64,000 bases of DNA, taken from contig NZ_LFZW01000001.1 of the NCBI RefSeq assembly GCF_001183985.1, forward strand, positions 832,333 through 896,332, given 5' to 3'. The stretch is from Peribacillus loiseleuriae. GTDB lineage: Bacteria > Bacillota > Bacilli > Bacillales > DSM-1321. The notes under the pieces are model-generated. The model was not told where the DNA came from. It searched no databases and worked only from the letters and a program-made list of their open reading frames with translations. Position numbers and translations under genes: made by a program. Below are positions 1-9,284 of the stretch, piece by piece. Within the stretch, counting starts at the first letter, position 1; every line of letters starts with the position of its first letter.

Positions 1-296
1 CTGTAAGAGTTTAAATAAATATAACGGTTTATATTTACTTAATCAGAACGTTTTAGAAAGCTATATCAAATTAGACTAAGGCTTATAGCAAAAGCTTGTC
101 TCTTTTCATAGGATAAAGAAAAGCTTATTGGATTTAACCTAAATAGGATTGCATAACCGAGGAAACCGTATTTTAAAAGTTGAACTGGAAAAATAAAAGG
201 ATTCCAGAATAAGTGGTTGTGTCTTTTTTTTGAAGAGATTGTCAATTGATTATTATAGCAGTTTAGTAATGAATAACTTTTATGAGGTGAAGAACA

Positions 297-1217
297 TTGA
301 AGGTAGATGCTGTTTTTGAAGGTGGTGGGGTTAGGGGAATTGCTTTTATAGGAGCAATTCAAGCGATGGAAGAGGAAAAAGTGGAATGGGAAAGATTGGC
401 GGGGACATCAGCGGGGGCTGTAGTAGCCGCACTTTTGGCAAGCGGCTATAAAAGCTATGAAATTAGAGATCAGCTAAGTGAAATTGATTTCTCAAAGCTT
501 CGAGGTAGGACGATCCTGAATCGAGTCCCCGTTTTGGGCACCTTTTTAGCACTTATGGTTCATCTTGGATGTTATAAAAACGATTATTTAGAAACATGGA
601 TGGATTCACTTCTTGCAGAAAAGGGCATTAAGACATTTGCGGATCTTCCAAAAGGGAAGCTGAAGATTATTGCTTCTGATATTTCGAATGGCCAAATGCT
701 TATTTTGCCAGATGATTTGGATCGTTATAGGATGACTCCTGCTGATTTAAAAATTTCAACTGCCGTTATGATGAGTACCTCATTACCATTTTTCTTCCGT
801 CCGGTTATTTGGAAATCAAAAGATCGTAACAAATCCTACATTTTAGATGGTGGATTGCTAAGTAACTTCCCAATATGGATATTTGATACAGACAACCCTC
901 GCTTTCCAACGTTAGGCTTCCATTTTGTGAAAAATGAAGTGAACATAAATGCCGTTATACCAACGCCAATCCACCTTTTTAAAAATATATTTAAAACGAT
1001 GCTTCAAGCCCATGATTTAAGAAATATGAACAAAGAAACAATTGAACGCACGATTCAAATTCCTACTGGTGACATCAGCGCAACTGATTTTGAACTGAAT
1101 AAGGATGAAATCGATTTTCTCTATAAAACAGGCTATAATTCTACTAAAGAATTTTTGTCGAAGTGGGATTTTGAACAATATAAGATCAAACGAACGCAAA
1201 GATTGAAGAATAAGTAG
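297..1217 (+). CDS. Patatin-like phospholipase family protein
   Basis: This is a predicted serine acyl hydrolase acting on lipids, probably cytoplasmic because there is no signal peptide. The N-terminus has the glycine-rich oxyanion motif GGGVRG (residues 9-14). The nucleophile elbow GTSAG follows with Ser38, and the catalytic aspartate sits in DGG (Asp184), so the Ser-Asp dyad of patatins is complete. A length of 306 aa is normal for short bacterial patatins. The start is TTG, chosen because GAGGTGA lies about 8 bases upstream and the motif follows at once. It appears monocistronic. The substrate cannot be read from the sequence. Confidence 0.9.
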   Translation: MKVDAVFEGGGVRGIAFIGAIQAMEEEKVEWERLAGTSAGAVVAALLASGYKSYEIRDQLSEIDFSKLRGRTILNRVPVLGTFLALMVHLGCYKNDYLETWMDSLLAEKGIKTFADLPKGKLKIIASDISNGQMLILPDDLDRYRMTPADLKISTAVMMSTSLPFFFRPVIWKSKDRNKSYILDGGLLSNFPIWIFDTDNPRFPTLGFHFVKNEVNINAVIPTPIHLFKNIFKTMLQAHDLRNMNKETIERTIQIPTGDISATDFELNKDEIDFLYKTGYNSTKEFLSKWDFEQYKIKRTQRLKNK

Positions 1218-1959
1218 TTAAAAGAAAACTCTATCTCTTCAAAACAAAAGAGCAGGCTCTTCTCGTTACATGTGTTTTCTGTTTAGCAGTTTTGCTTGAA
1301 ATAGTAACCATTATTTACGCAAGCAGTGTTTCGTCATAGGAAAGGTTCGTACTTTCATACCTTCCCTTACGATTCGAATCTGAAATGAACTGTTAATCCG
1401 ACTTAAATGGATGAATAGTAATCATGGGAAACTATCGTAAATTACGTTATGAGTTTCATAGGTTCAATCGCAAGGCAAGGTGTTGGGCGGAATCCTTCAT
1501 TGGGAAGAGGGATCGTGAGCGGAAGCTAGCAATATGCAACCGACTCCTAATAACACTAGTGGTAACTATAATCAACACAACAAAAAGTTCCAACAAACCT
1601 TTGAGGGTTATGTTGATAAAAATAAAGTACGATGAATTACTATGTATGGAAAATAGAAGAAATACTTGTGAACTTTTACTAATTTACGAGTGTTTTTCAT
1701 TGTGCAAAGCAGGAAGTGACTGTAATAGGGATTTATCATTATTCTTTAATTCAGACGACTGTAAATGACCATAAATCTTTCATTCATTTTTGTTCAGTAT
1801 ACTAGAAAAAGCCTCATTGTATTGGCTTTTAGATTAAAATGTTGATTTAATTATCAGAATAATATAACTAAAGTGATAAATTATATGTTAACATAGTTTT
1901 ATAGAGAGTTTTACATACTATTTTGTTGCAAGCAAAGCTTGTTTGAAAGGGAGAAATCA
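1218..1959. other. Gene-poor stretch with possible degraded ORF
   Basis: No convincing gene is present. An open frame at 1424-1768 (+) has no good ribosome site and an amino-acid mix unlike a real protein. Inside it, two other frames read more naturally: GVGRNPSLGRGIVSGS around 1477-1530, then an Asn/Gln-rich stretch at 1534-1635 ending in GYVDKNKVR. This could be the tail of a frameshifted gene, but I do not recognise a family. From about 1780 the DNA is AT-rich and probably holds the promoter of the next gene. Confidence 0.4.
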
Positions 1960-2973
1960 ATGATTATTGGACTGTTAATTATTTTACTTCTAGTGTTGTT
2001 TTTACCTTTTTTTGTTAAAAGAATTGAAGAGAACTTAGAAGTATTTTTGTTTATCATGGGTTTTTTAGCTGCAATCGTTGGCGGCGTATTTGACAAGAAT
2101 CTTCTAATTAAAGCATTAGAGGATCCGATTAAAATTACGATTGCCGTTTTGGTGGCTGGGCTATTATTTAAGTGGCTGAAGACACCTTTAGAAAAAGGGA
2201 TTCTAGGCATAAGTCGTGCGATGCCTTTTCGGTTATTTATTGCTCTAATTGTTATTATCTTAGGCTTGATTTCAAGTGTGATTACGGCGATTATTGCTGC
2301 ATTAATTTTAGTTCTAATTGTCAGTGTTCTTACACTTGACCGCCAATCGGAAGTTCGGCTTGTCGTTTTAGCTTGCTTCTCTATTGGTCTTGGAGCAGCG
2401 TTAACACCGATTGGTGAGCCACTTTCAACCATCGCCATCAGTAAATTAGGAGAGGATTTCTTTTATCTCTTGCGATTAATCGGCCCTGAAGTTATACCTG
2501 CTGTGCTGATTTTCGGGATTCTTGCTGCGTTACTGGTTCATCCGAAACAAAATCAAGATGGATTGTCCAATAATCAATCGAGTGAAACCTATCGTGAAAT
2601 TATGATTAGAACGATAAAAATTTATTTGTTTGTCATGGGACTGACCCTTCTTGGGGAAGGGTTTCAAACGTTGATTAACCGTTACTTGCTTGATTTAAAT
2701 ACGGGGATCTTATACTGGATTAATATGATTTCAGCAGTCCTTGATAATGCGACTCTCGCTGCTGCCGAAATCAGCCCATCGATGGATGAACCGACCATAA
2801 AGGCAATCCTACTTGGTCTATTGATAAGTGGTGGAATGCTTATACCAGGAAATATTCCGAATATTATTTCAGCTGGAAAGTTAGGGATCACAAGTAAGGA
2901 GTGGGCTAAATTTGGCCTTCCTGTTGGCTTAGCTACTATGGTTGTTTTCTTTATTGTTATCACTTTATATTAA
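1960..2973 (+). CDS. DUF1646 family membrane protein, ion-transporter-like
   Basis: This 337-residue polytopic membrane protein has about ten hydrophobic segments spread over its whole length. The charged loop motif TPIGEPLSTIA in the middle resembles the TPxGxP loops of the ion transporter (IT) superfamily, which includes NhaD and ArsB. The overall pattern fits DUF1646, a family of predicted cation or organic-ion carriers with no established substrate. ATG at 1960 is preferred over TTG at 1939 because AAAGGGAG lies 6-8 bases upstream of the ATG. The gene stands alone and is followed by a hairpin. The membrane location is certain; the family name is from memory of its pattern. Confidence 0.75.
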   Translation: MIIGLLIILLLVLFLPFFVKRIEENLEVFLFIMGFLAAIVGGVFDKNLLIKALEDPIKITIAVLVAGLLFKWLKTPLEKGILGISRAMPFRLFIALIVIILGLISSVITAIIAALILVLIVSVLTLDRQSEVRLVVLACFSIGLGAALTPIGEPLSTIAISKLGEDFFYLLRLIGPEVIPAVLIFGILAALLVHPKQNQDGLSNNQSSETYREIMIRTIKIYLFVMGLTLLGEGFQTLINRYLLDLNTGILYWINMISAVLDNATLAAAEISPSMDEPTIKAILLGLLISGGMLIPGNIPNIISAGKLGITSKEWAKFGLPVGLATMVVFFIVITLY

Positions 2974-3004
2974 TGGGCATGGATATGTGCTTGTAAATAA
3001 GACG

Positions 3005-3042
3005 AAAAAGGACTCCATTACAGTTTGAAGGGGCTCCTTTTT
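3005..3042 (+). terminator. Rho-independent terminator after DUF1646 gene
   Basis: An imperfect hairpin, AAAAAGGACTCC paired with GGGGCTCCTTTTT, lies 30 bases after the stop codon. Confidence 0.6.
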
Positions 3043-3230
3043 GTTTGGTAATCATGTGATAAACGAGTAAGTACCATATCGTAGTAAATGCTGACTTAAC
3101 TCTCTGAATCAATCTAACTTTTGAAATAAATCAATCTACATCTCATATTTGTGTGTCATACAAAAAAAGTAATATAATATAGTTAGGACTTAAAATGTTC
3201 TCGAAAAATACAAACTTGGAGGGGAAAACA

Positions 3231-4217
3231 ATGAGCAATCAAATTAAAATAGGAATCGTAGGGTATGGTAATCTCGGCAGAGGAACAGTAGAGGCAATTA
3301 AACAATGTCCGGATATGGAGCTTGTTGCGATTTTTACAAGAAGAACACCTGACAGTATTTCGGTAAATGAACCAAATGTGAAGGTTTTACATATCTCCAA
3401 AGCAGTGGATTATAAGGATGAAATAGATGTTATGATTTTATGTGGTGGATCGGCAACGGATCTTCCAGAACAAGGCCCTGATTTTGCCCAATTGTTTAAC
3501 ACGATAGACAGTTATGACACACATGCTAAAATTCCTGAATATTTTAATTCAGTTGATCGTGCTGCAAAAGAAAGTGGGAAGACTAGCATTATCTCTGTTG
3601 GCTGGGATCCAGGTTTGTTCTCGATCAATCGTTTAATGGCAGAAGCGATTTTGCCGAACGGTGAAAATTACACGTTCTGGGGGAAAGGTGTTAGCCAAGG
3701 GCACTCAGATGCTGTTCGTAGAGTTGAAGGTGTAAGAGGGGCTGTTCAATATACAGTACCAATCGAGGATGCAGTTGAAAAAGTAAGAAGTGGAGTGAAT
3801 CCTGAATTATCCACTGCAGAGAAACATCTTCGTGTTTGCTATGTCGTAGCGGAAGACGGATATGATCAAGCAAAAATCGAACAAGACATTGTAACGATGC
3901 CGAACTACTTTGCCGACTATAAAACAGAAGTAAACTTTATTACAGAAGAAGAATTAAAAGAGAATCATTCACAATTGCCACATGGTGGCTTTGTTATTCG
4001 TGGTGGGAAAACAGGATCAGAAAATAAACAAATTATTGAATTCTCACTTAATCTCGAGAGCAATCCAGAATTTACAGCAAGTGTATTAGTCGCATATGCG
4101 CGAGCTGCTTATCGCTTAAACAAAGAGGGTCAAGTGGGGGCCAAAACCGTTTATGAGGTTGCACCTGTATATTTATCTCCAAAGTCTGCAGAAGAATTAA
4201 GAAGAGATTTATTGTAG
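3231..4217 (+). CDS. ddh: meso-Diaminopimelate dehydrogenase
   Basis: The enzyme (EC 1.4.1.16) converts L-2-amino-6-oxopimelate (tetrahydrodipicolinate) plus ammonia and NADPH to meso-DAP in one step, bypassing the acyl-transfer branches of lysine and peptidoglycan synthesis. The N-terminus has the Rossmann motif IGIVGYGNLGRG (glycines at 11, 13 and 16). The family blocks ILCGGSATDLPEQ, VGWDPGLFS, WGKGVSQGHSDAVRR and LPHGGFVIR are all present. A length of 328 aa matches the family. ATG at 3231 is chosen over 3195 because GGAGGGG lies 7 bases before it. Ddh occurs in only some Bacillales, so it is a useful taxonomic hint. It is monocistronic. Confidence 0.96.
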   Translation: MSNQIKIGIVGYGNLGRGTVEAIKQCPDMELVAIFTRRTPDSISVNEPNVKVLHISKAVDYKDEIDVMILCGGSATDLPEQGPDFAQLFNTIDSYDTHAKIPEYFNSVDRAAKESGKTSIISVGWDPGLFSINRLMAEAILPNGENYTFWGKGVSQGHSDAVRRVEGVRGAVQYTVPIEDAVEKVRSGVNPELSTAEKHLRVCYVVAEDGYDQAKIEQDIVTMPNYFADYKTEVNFITEEELKENHSQLPHGGFVIRGGKTGSENKQIIEFSLNLESNPEFTASVLVAYARAAYRLNKEGQVGAKTVYEVAPVYLSPKSAEELRRDLL

Positions 4218-4265
4218 GATTTTCATTAGAGTTCCATAAAGCTAAATACACATTTAACAAAAATG

Positions 4266-4368
4266 GGTGTCTCAAAAGGATCTGACCTCGCACTCTAAAT
4301 CAGTATTTTAGTGTTTCATACACTTATCTTATACTGTATTTAGTTGTTGCGGGGTCTGACCCTTTTTT
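4266..4368 (+). repeat. Family A palindromic repeat, copy A1
   Basis: This copy runs from GTGTCTCAAAAGGATCTGACC to GGGGTCTGACCCTTTTTT. Its arms pair as AAGGATCTGACC with GGTCTGACCCTT. The copy at 56333-56430 is nearly its reverse complement along the full length, including the interior. It lies downstream of ddh and ends in a T-run, so it may also serve as the terminator. Confidence 0.8.
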
Positions 4369-4547
4369 CATTGGAGCGAAAAGCACCAATTCCGGCGTGA
4401 AAACCTTAGATTCTGACTTGTAATCTTCATTTAGGGTATAGTGCGTATCTAGTTCAAAGGTCTTTTCCTAAAATTGATTCATAGTATTTATAGAAAAACC
4501 CTTTACACAATTAAAATCATTAATTAACTGCAGAAAGGGGATTCTTT

Positions 4548-5900
4548 TTGGAAAAGACGAAACTGACAGGTCGAATTGTAACACCGAATGATTCTGATTA
4601 TGAGCAAGCGAGAATAAATCTGAATTTAAGTATACCTAAGTTTCCAAGGGTAATCGTTTTTTGTCAAAATGTTCAAGATGTAGTGAATGCATTAAAATGG
4701 GCGAGAGAGAATCGTGTCCCTTTCCGTTTGAGAAGCGGTCGCCATAGTTTTGAAAATTTTTCTTTAGTGAACAGAGGCCTGATTATTGATGTAAGTGAAA
4801 TGAATCAAATAATATGTAATCGCCAAAGCTTAACCGCGAAGATTGAGGCAGGTGCTGGATTAGGGAAAGTATATCAAGAATTATGGAAATACGGAGTCAC
4901 CATTCCGGCTGGAACATCCGTCAATACGGGAATTGTCGGCCTCACGCTTGGCGGTGGAATTGGTTTATTAACAAGATTATTTGGACTGACTTGTGATAAT
5001 CTTCTTGAACTTGAAATGGTTAAAGCATCTTCCAATAGAGATGCGGAAGTTATTAAAGCTAATAAATATGAAAATAGCGATTTATTTTGGGCTTCCCGTG
5101 GTGGTGGTGGCGGGAACTTTGGCATTGTCACGTCCTTAACATTTAGGGTACATCCAATCTCAGACGTATCAATTTTCTCGATTACATGGGGATGGGAGGA
5201 TTTTGAGGAGGTCTTTAACGTATGGCAGAATTGGGCACCATTTGCGAATAAACGCCTTACTTCTACTATTGAATTAAGAGCGAAGGAAGTAAACAGAATT
5301 GAAGTACTTGGGGAATTTGTTGGCCCTATTGCCAAGTTAAAACAGCTAATTCAGCCGTTATTAAAAGCCGGCAGTCCCGTACATCAAAGAATAAAAGAGG
5401 TGCCGTATATTGATACGGTTCAATTTTTTGATTCTCCAAGCGGAGACCGTCCAACCAATTTTAAGAGATCCGGTTCGTTTATAGAAGAACCACTTCCTAG
5501 AGAAGCCATTCTAAAGATGAAACAATTCTTGGCCAGAGCACCTAATGAAAATGCAGCCATATGGCATCAATCACTGGGGGGGGCAGTGGGGCGACTTGGT
5601 CCTAAAGATACAGCCTACTATTACCGAGAAGCCATTATTGCTCAGGAGTATATTTCTTCTTGGAATTCCACTAGTGAGGAACGGCAAAACATTCATTGGA
5701 TTGAAAGTCTAAGGAGGGGGCTATCACAGAATACAATGGGCGATTATGTGAACTGGCCGGATATTTATATCAAAGAATGGCCAAACGCCTACTATGGAGA
5801 AAATGCCAACCAGCTTAGAAAAGTTAAAACCGTTTATGATCCGTATAACGTATTTACATTTCCTCAAAGTATCCCTCCCTTCAATAAACGAATATTTTAA
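4548..5900 (+). CDS. FAD-binding oxidoreductase, berberine-bridge type (YgaK-like)
   Basis: This is a predicted FAD-linked oxidase of the PCMH/BBE family. The N-terminal FAD domain carries RLRSGRHSFEN, where His66 is the expected covalent FAD ligand, followed by the GLTLGGGIGLLTRLFGLTCDN segment across about residues 137-157 and the usual SRGGGGGNFGIV block. The C-terminal tail, YYGENANQLRKVKTVYDP followed by NVFTFPQSI, is the typical BBE domain. At 450 aa the length is normal and resembles B. subtilis YgaK. The TTG start is supported by AGAAAGGGG. The position that carries a second flavin-linking Cys in bicovalent members reads AGTSVNTG, so attachment is probably by His only. The substrate is unknown; many relatives oxidise sugars or alkaloids. 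Confidence 0.9.
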   Translation: MEKTKLTGRIVTPNDSDYEQARINLNLSIPKFPRVIVFCQNVQDVVNALKWARENRVPFRLRSGRHSFENFSLVNRGLIIDVSEMNQIICNRQSLTAKIEAGAGLGKVYQELWKYGVTIPAGTSVNTGIVGLTLGGGIGLLTRLFGLTCDNLLELEMVKASSNRDAEVIKANKYENSDLFWASRGGGGGNFGIVTSLTFRVHPISDVSIFSITWGWEDFEEVFNVWQNWAPFANKRLTSTIELRAKEVNRIEVLGEFVGPIAKLKQLIQPLLKAGSPVHQRIKEVPYIDTVQFFDSPSGDRPTNFKRSGSFIEEPLPREAILKMKQFLARAPNENAAIWHQSLGGAVGRLGPKDTAYYYREAIIAQEYISSWNSTSEERQNIHWIESLRRGLSQNTMGDYVNWPDIYIKEWPNAYYGENANQLRKVKTVYDPYNVFTFPQSIPPFNKRIF

Positions 5901-6121
5901 TAACGAAAGGAAATGACTCTGAAGGCAATGCTTAACGAGTCATTTTCTTTTATCATTTTCCGAAGTATCCATCTAAACAACAGGGGATTGCGTGCCAATT
6001 CCAATGTTTTTAAGGGATTTAATATCTTTCGTAGTTGCAAGTACGTATATAACGGGTTTAGTTGATCAAGTTCATTTTCGGTAGGCAAATAATCATGATA
6101 AGCTTCGCCTGTTTCTTTCAC
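5897..6121 (-). pseudogene. Unidentified C-terminal gene remnant
   Basis: A reverse-strand frame reads plausibly as protein for about 60 residues, for example KETGEAYHDYLPTENELDQL and then LARNPLLFRWILRKMIKEND. It also stays open upstream of the GTG at 6121 to about 6154 (NRVVIVKETGEA), with no ribosome site. Its last 15 codons fall in the terminator hairpin of the convergent gene. Good coding texture, no start signal and an improvised end suggest the tail of a lost gene. I do not recognise the family. Confidence 0.3.
5908..5948. terminator. Hairpin terminator after FAD oxidoreductase
   Basis: GAAATGACTC pairs with GAGTCATTTTC and is followed by TTTT. The symmetry allows it to work in both directions. 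Confidence 0.75.
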
Positions 6122-6250
6122 GATAACAACTCTATTTGTAAATGTTTTGTTAATCTATGATTCTGTTGGAGGATTTTCCTATAAGTTAAAGAAATCATAG
6201 CAGTACACAATACAAGCTTCTAATGGAGAAAACAAGTAGGAGGATATACT

Positions 6251-7195
6251 TTGATATCAAAAGTAGCAGTTCGTACCCCCTTTATAATGAATATGTGGGA
6301 GCGTCACCCTAAAGTTTGGAGATTTTTGATTGACTTGGGGATTTACCTTAAATTTAAAACATTAAACATTGATAAAATTCCAAACAAAATCGTATTACCT
6401 TCGACCAATGTACTATATGTTAATTCAGAGGAAAATCGTGGTAGAGCGCTATTAATTAGCAATGGAATCACACAAAAGCGGCTCTCCTATTTTTGGAGCA
6501 CATCTGTAAAAGAGTTTTCACCAGATTTGATCATAGACGTAGGAGTAAACTATGGTGAATGTCTTTTTTCTACAACCTATTCAGATCGAACAATTATATA
6601 TGGAATCGAGGCAAATCACCATCTAATTCAATACATTATTAAGTCCAGAGAGGTTCATCCGAATAAAACCCAAATCACGATTATCAATGCCTTTGCATCA
6701 GACAAAGACGACGAACAGAAAGAATTCTTTATCGATAAACATTGGTCGGGGACATCTTCTGCTTCCTATATGCCTTCTCACAATATGATTGAAAAGGTAC
6801 CAGTTCGAACCATCACGATTGATTCAATCATTAAGAAAGACTTAACTAACGGAACCGTTCTATTTAAAGTAGATGTAGAAGGGTATGAAGCATTCGTCTT
6901 AAAAGGAATGTTCGAGTTATTCGAGAGATGTGAATCTGCGATTGGTTTTATTGAATTTAATAGTGAATATATTGAAAAATCAGGAATAAAAATAGAGGCG
7001 TTTTTTTCTTTTTTGCAAAAGTACTTTACGATTTACATGTATATAGAAGATGATATCTTAGTTAAAGCTGACGATGTTCATTATGAAGATTTAAAAATGA
7101 TTTTTGGAACGGACTATATTCATACAGATTTACTAGTTGTAACAGATGAAGAGAACATGGGAGTATTTAATTTCGATATACAAGCTAAGGCCTAA
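6251..7195 (+). CDS. FkbM family SAM-dependent methyltransferase
   Basis: This is a predicted O-methyltransferase of the FkbM type, often acting on glycans or polyketides. After an N-terminal region of about 90 residues with no recognised domain, SAM motif I reads DLIIDVGVNYGE. The acidic end of strand 2 is IYGIEAN, and the characteristic FkbM core FKVDVEGYEAFVLKG lies near residue 210. A length of 314 aa is usual. The TTG start has GTAGGAGGA 6-8 bases upstream. The neighbours give no pathway, as no glycan cluster surrounds it, so the acceptor is unknown. Confidence 0.88.
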   Translation: MISKVAVRTPFIMNMWERHPKVWRFLIDLGIYLKFKTLNIDKIPNKIVLPSTNVLYVNSEENRGRALLISNGITQKRLSYFWSTSVKEFSPDLIIDVGVNYGECLFSTTYSDRTIIYGIEANHHLIQYIIKSREVHPNKTQITIINAFASDKDDEQKEFFIDKHWSGTSSASYMPSHNMIEKVPVRTITIDSIIKKDLTNGTVLFKVDVEGYEAFVLKGMFELFERCESAIGFIEFNSEYIEKSGIKIEAFFSFLQKYFTIYMYIEDDILVKADDVHYEDLKMIFGTDYIHTDLLVVTDEENMGVFNFDIQAKA

Positions 7196-7197
7196 AA

Positions 7198-7247
7198 AAT
7201 AGTGAGAAGAAGCCCATTCATTCAGGATGGACTTCTTCTCACTATTT
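7198..7247. terminator. Strong bidirectional terminator
   Basis: AATAGTGAGAAGAAGCCC pairs with GGACTTCTTCTCACTATT, a stem of about 17 base pairs. It lies 3 bases after the methyltransferase stop. AT-runs on both sides would let it also terminate leftward transcription. Confidence 0.85.
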
Positions 7248-7425
7248 GATTTGTCATAAGCACTTGCGGCTAATTTACCTCGGTTTAACAGCGCCTGTAA
7301 ATCCCTGATTGGTGAGATGCACAGACGTTGCCATAGAATTAGTCTGTAATTCATTGAATTTTAGTTTGCAGTATCGCTTTATCGAATAACTTCCAAGTTG
7401 ATTTAAGGACTGAACGGCTTGTTTC

Positions 7426-8733
7426 CTATACCATTTTTGTAAAGTGAGTGTCTTGAGTCATACGATCGCTCATTGAAGAGACTGGTAGGAGAATAGAGAA
7501 ACAGGTTCCTTTCCCATGCTCGCTAGTCACATGAATGTTCCCATTCATCCCTTTAATAATACTAAATGAAACCATCATTCCAAGTCCCGTTCCTTTTTCC
7601 TTTGTTGTAAAATAAGGTTCCCCAAGACGATCGATTTGTTCTTGTGTCATCCCTGTTCCTTCATCCTGAATATTAATATGGATCGTGGTACCTTCATAGT
7701 TTAAATGGATTTTAATTTCTCCGTGATTTGACATCGACTCAATTCCATTTTTCATGATATTAATCAAGCATTGTTGGAATTTTTTTCTGTCCCCTTTAGC
7801 AACATAATAATGATGATCATCTACTAAAGATAACTTCACCTGTATTCCATTCATATTGGCTAAGGGGATAATGACATTGACGGCATGCTGAATTTCCTCA
7901 TTAATATTAATATTTTCTTCTATATCGAATGCTGGTTTGGCAAAAGTTAAATAATCGTTAATCACTTCTGTAGCACGATCCAATTCTTGTAACGCAATAA
8001 TTGCATACTCTTTTCTCGCTTGTGTGGCTTCACCTTCAGATAACATTTGGATAAATCCTCGGCTGACAGTAAGTGGATTTCTGACTTCATGAGAGATGCT
8101 TGCAGCAAGATGGCTTACAATTTGTAATTTTTCTGCTTTCACTAACTTTTGTAGCACCTGAAAATTTGTTTGGATCACTTCCCAAAGAAGAGTGGAAATG
8201 GATATGCCGATGATATGAATGGCGACATACTTCGTCCAAAACAAGTTATCTAAACTAGCGCCAAATATATGTATTGAAACAAATAATGAACTAAATAAGG
8301 CAAAAATAATTAACGCTAAACTTAACGCTACTTTTTGTTTAATGTTCATTTGTAAATAGTATTTAGATAAGAAGAATACGAATACACCGATAAAGGTGAA
8401 TGTGATTGCTGTCACATAAAAACCCACATCATTACCTTGAAAATAGCGGATGATTAGAACTAATAACAATTGAAGAAAACCTAAGCGAAATCCTCCGATT
8501 AAACCACCTAAAATAAAGGGAATCCAGCGAAGGTCCCAGACGAAATTTTTGTCAAGAGCAACAGGAATTAGCATACATAGGATAAGAGAGATTACTGGAA
8601 AAATACCAATAACCCAGCCTTTTATTTCTTCTAATCGATACGCATATTTAATCAAATAAACCATTTGTACTAAAAATAGAGAAAGAAGAATAAATAAAAA
8701 GTTGATAAGTAAATCCTTCGTCAAAAGATCCAT
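7426..8733 (-). CDS. KinB-like membrane sensor histidine kinase
   Basis: The N-terminal half (residues 1-190) holds six hydrophobic helices with the GGLIGGFRLGFLQ pattern of 5TM-5TMR_LYT-type sensors. The HisKA H-box ASISHEVRNPLTVSRGF contains the phospho-accepting His215. The HATPase part has the N-box NIMKNGIESM, the G1 box DEGTGM and the G2 box GTGLGM. Topology, the 435 aa length and the H-box match B. subtilis KinB, a phosphorelay kinase for Spo0F. The gene stands alone with no response regulator beside it, as expected for sporulation kinases. Assignment to the phosphorelay is inference; the kinase fold is plain. Confidence 0.9.
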   Translation of the reverse strand: MDLLTKDLLINFLFILLSLFLVQMVYLIKYAYRLEEIKGWVIGIFPVISLILCMLIPVALDKNFVWDLRWIPFILGGLIGGFRLGFLQLLLVLIIRYFQGNDVGFYVTAITFTFIGVFVFFLSKYYLQMNIKQKVALSLALIIFALFSSLFVSIHIFGASLDNLFWTKYVAIHIIGISISTLLWEVIQTNFQVLQKLVKAEKLQIVSHLAASISHEVRNPLTVSRGFIQMLSEGEATQARKEYAIIALQELDRATEVINDYLTFAKPAFDIEENININEEIQHAVNVIIPLANMNGIQVKLSLVDDHHYYVAKGDRKKFQQCLINIMKNGIESMSNHGEIKIHLNYEGTTIHINIQDEGTGMTQEQIDRLGEPYFTTKEKGTGLGMMVSFSIIKGMNGNIHVTSEHGKGTCFSILLPVSSMSDRMTQDTHFTKMV

Positions 8734-9284
8734 AGCTGCACCGAACTTTCAATAATAGTATGAATAATTAAAATATTATATGTGAAGTATACCAAAATAA
8801 GTAAATTATTACTAGAGGTAATTAGAAAAGTGGGGGTTTTGGGGAACAAAAGAAATTAAAGAAAATTTGTAATAAAAGGTCAAGAAATTCGAGGAGCGAT
8901 GTGTTAAAGATGTGTGTATACAGTAGTCTTTTTTTTATAAGTCGAACGAGGAAAAGTAGCATCGGAGAACCTCTTCACAAAAAGGTCTGACAAAATTTAT
9001 GCCAGACTCTTACTATATCTTAAACGATTTATTATGGATGATATCTGGTGTCAAATAGGTTATAAAGCCTTGATATGTTCAATCTCTTTATATATGAGAC
9101 TTGTAATTTTTGTGATTATATCCATTGATAATCGCTTTTTCAGAGTTTCACCGGAAAGGAAAAAGAAAGGATATCAGTTCCCATCTTTGAAAAAATAGCG
9201 TGATATAACTACTTCATAATCAATAATAGTATTTTGATGACTGTTTTAGCTTGATAGTACAAATAGAGTAAGAGCACTTTACCA
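8734..9284. other. Intergenic, no gene recognised
   Basis: AT-rich DNA between the kinase start and the mtnE stop. It probably contains the kinase promoter (around 8735-8830). A short hairpin-like stretch, AGGTCTGACAAAATTTATGCCAGACTC (in two arms, around 8985-9011), could stop transcription. No ORF with a ribosome site and sensible composition was seen. Confidence 0.5.

Noticed and set aside
1424-1768. Open frame of 114 codons on the plus strand
   Set aside because: It has no ribosome site and an odd Cys/Arg-rich composition. Two other frames in the same stretch look more protein-like, so it is not called as a gene.
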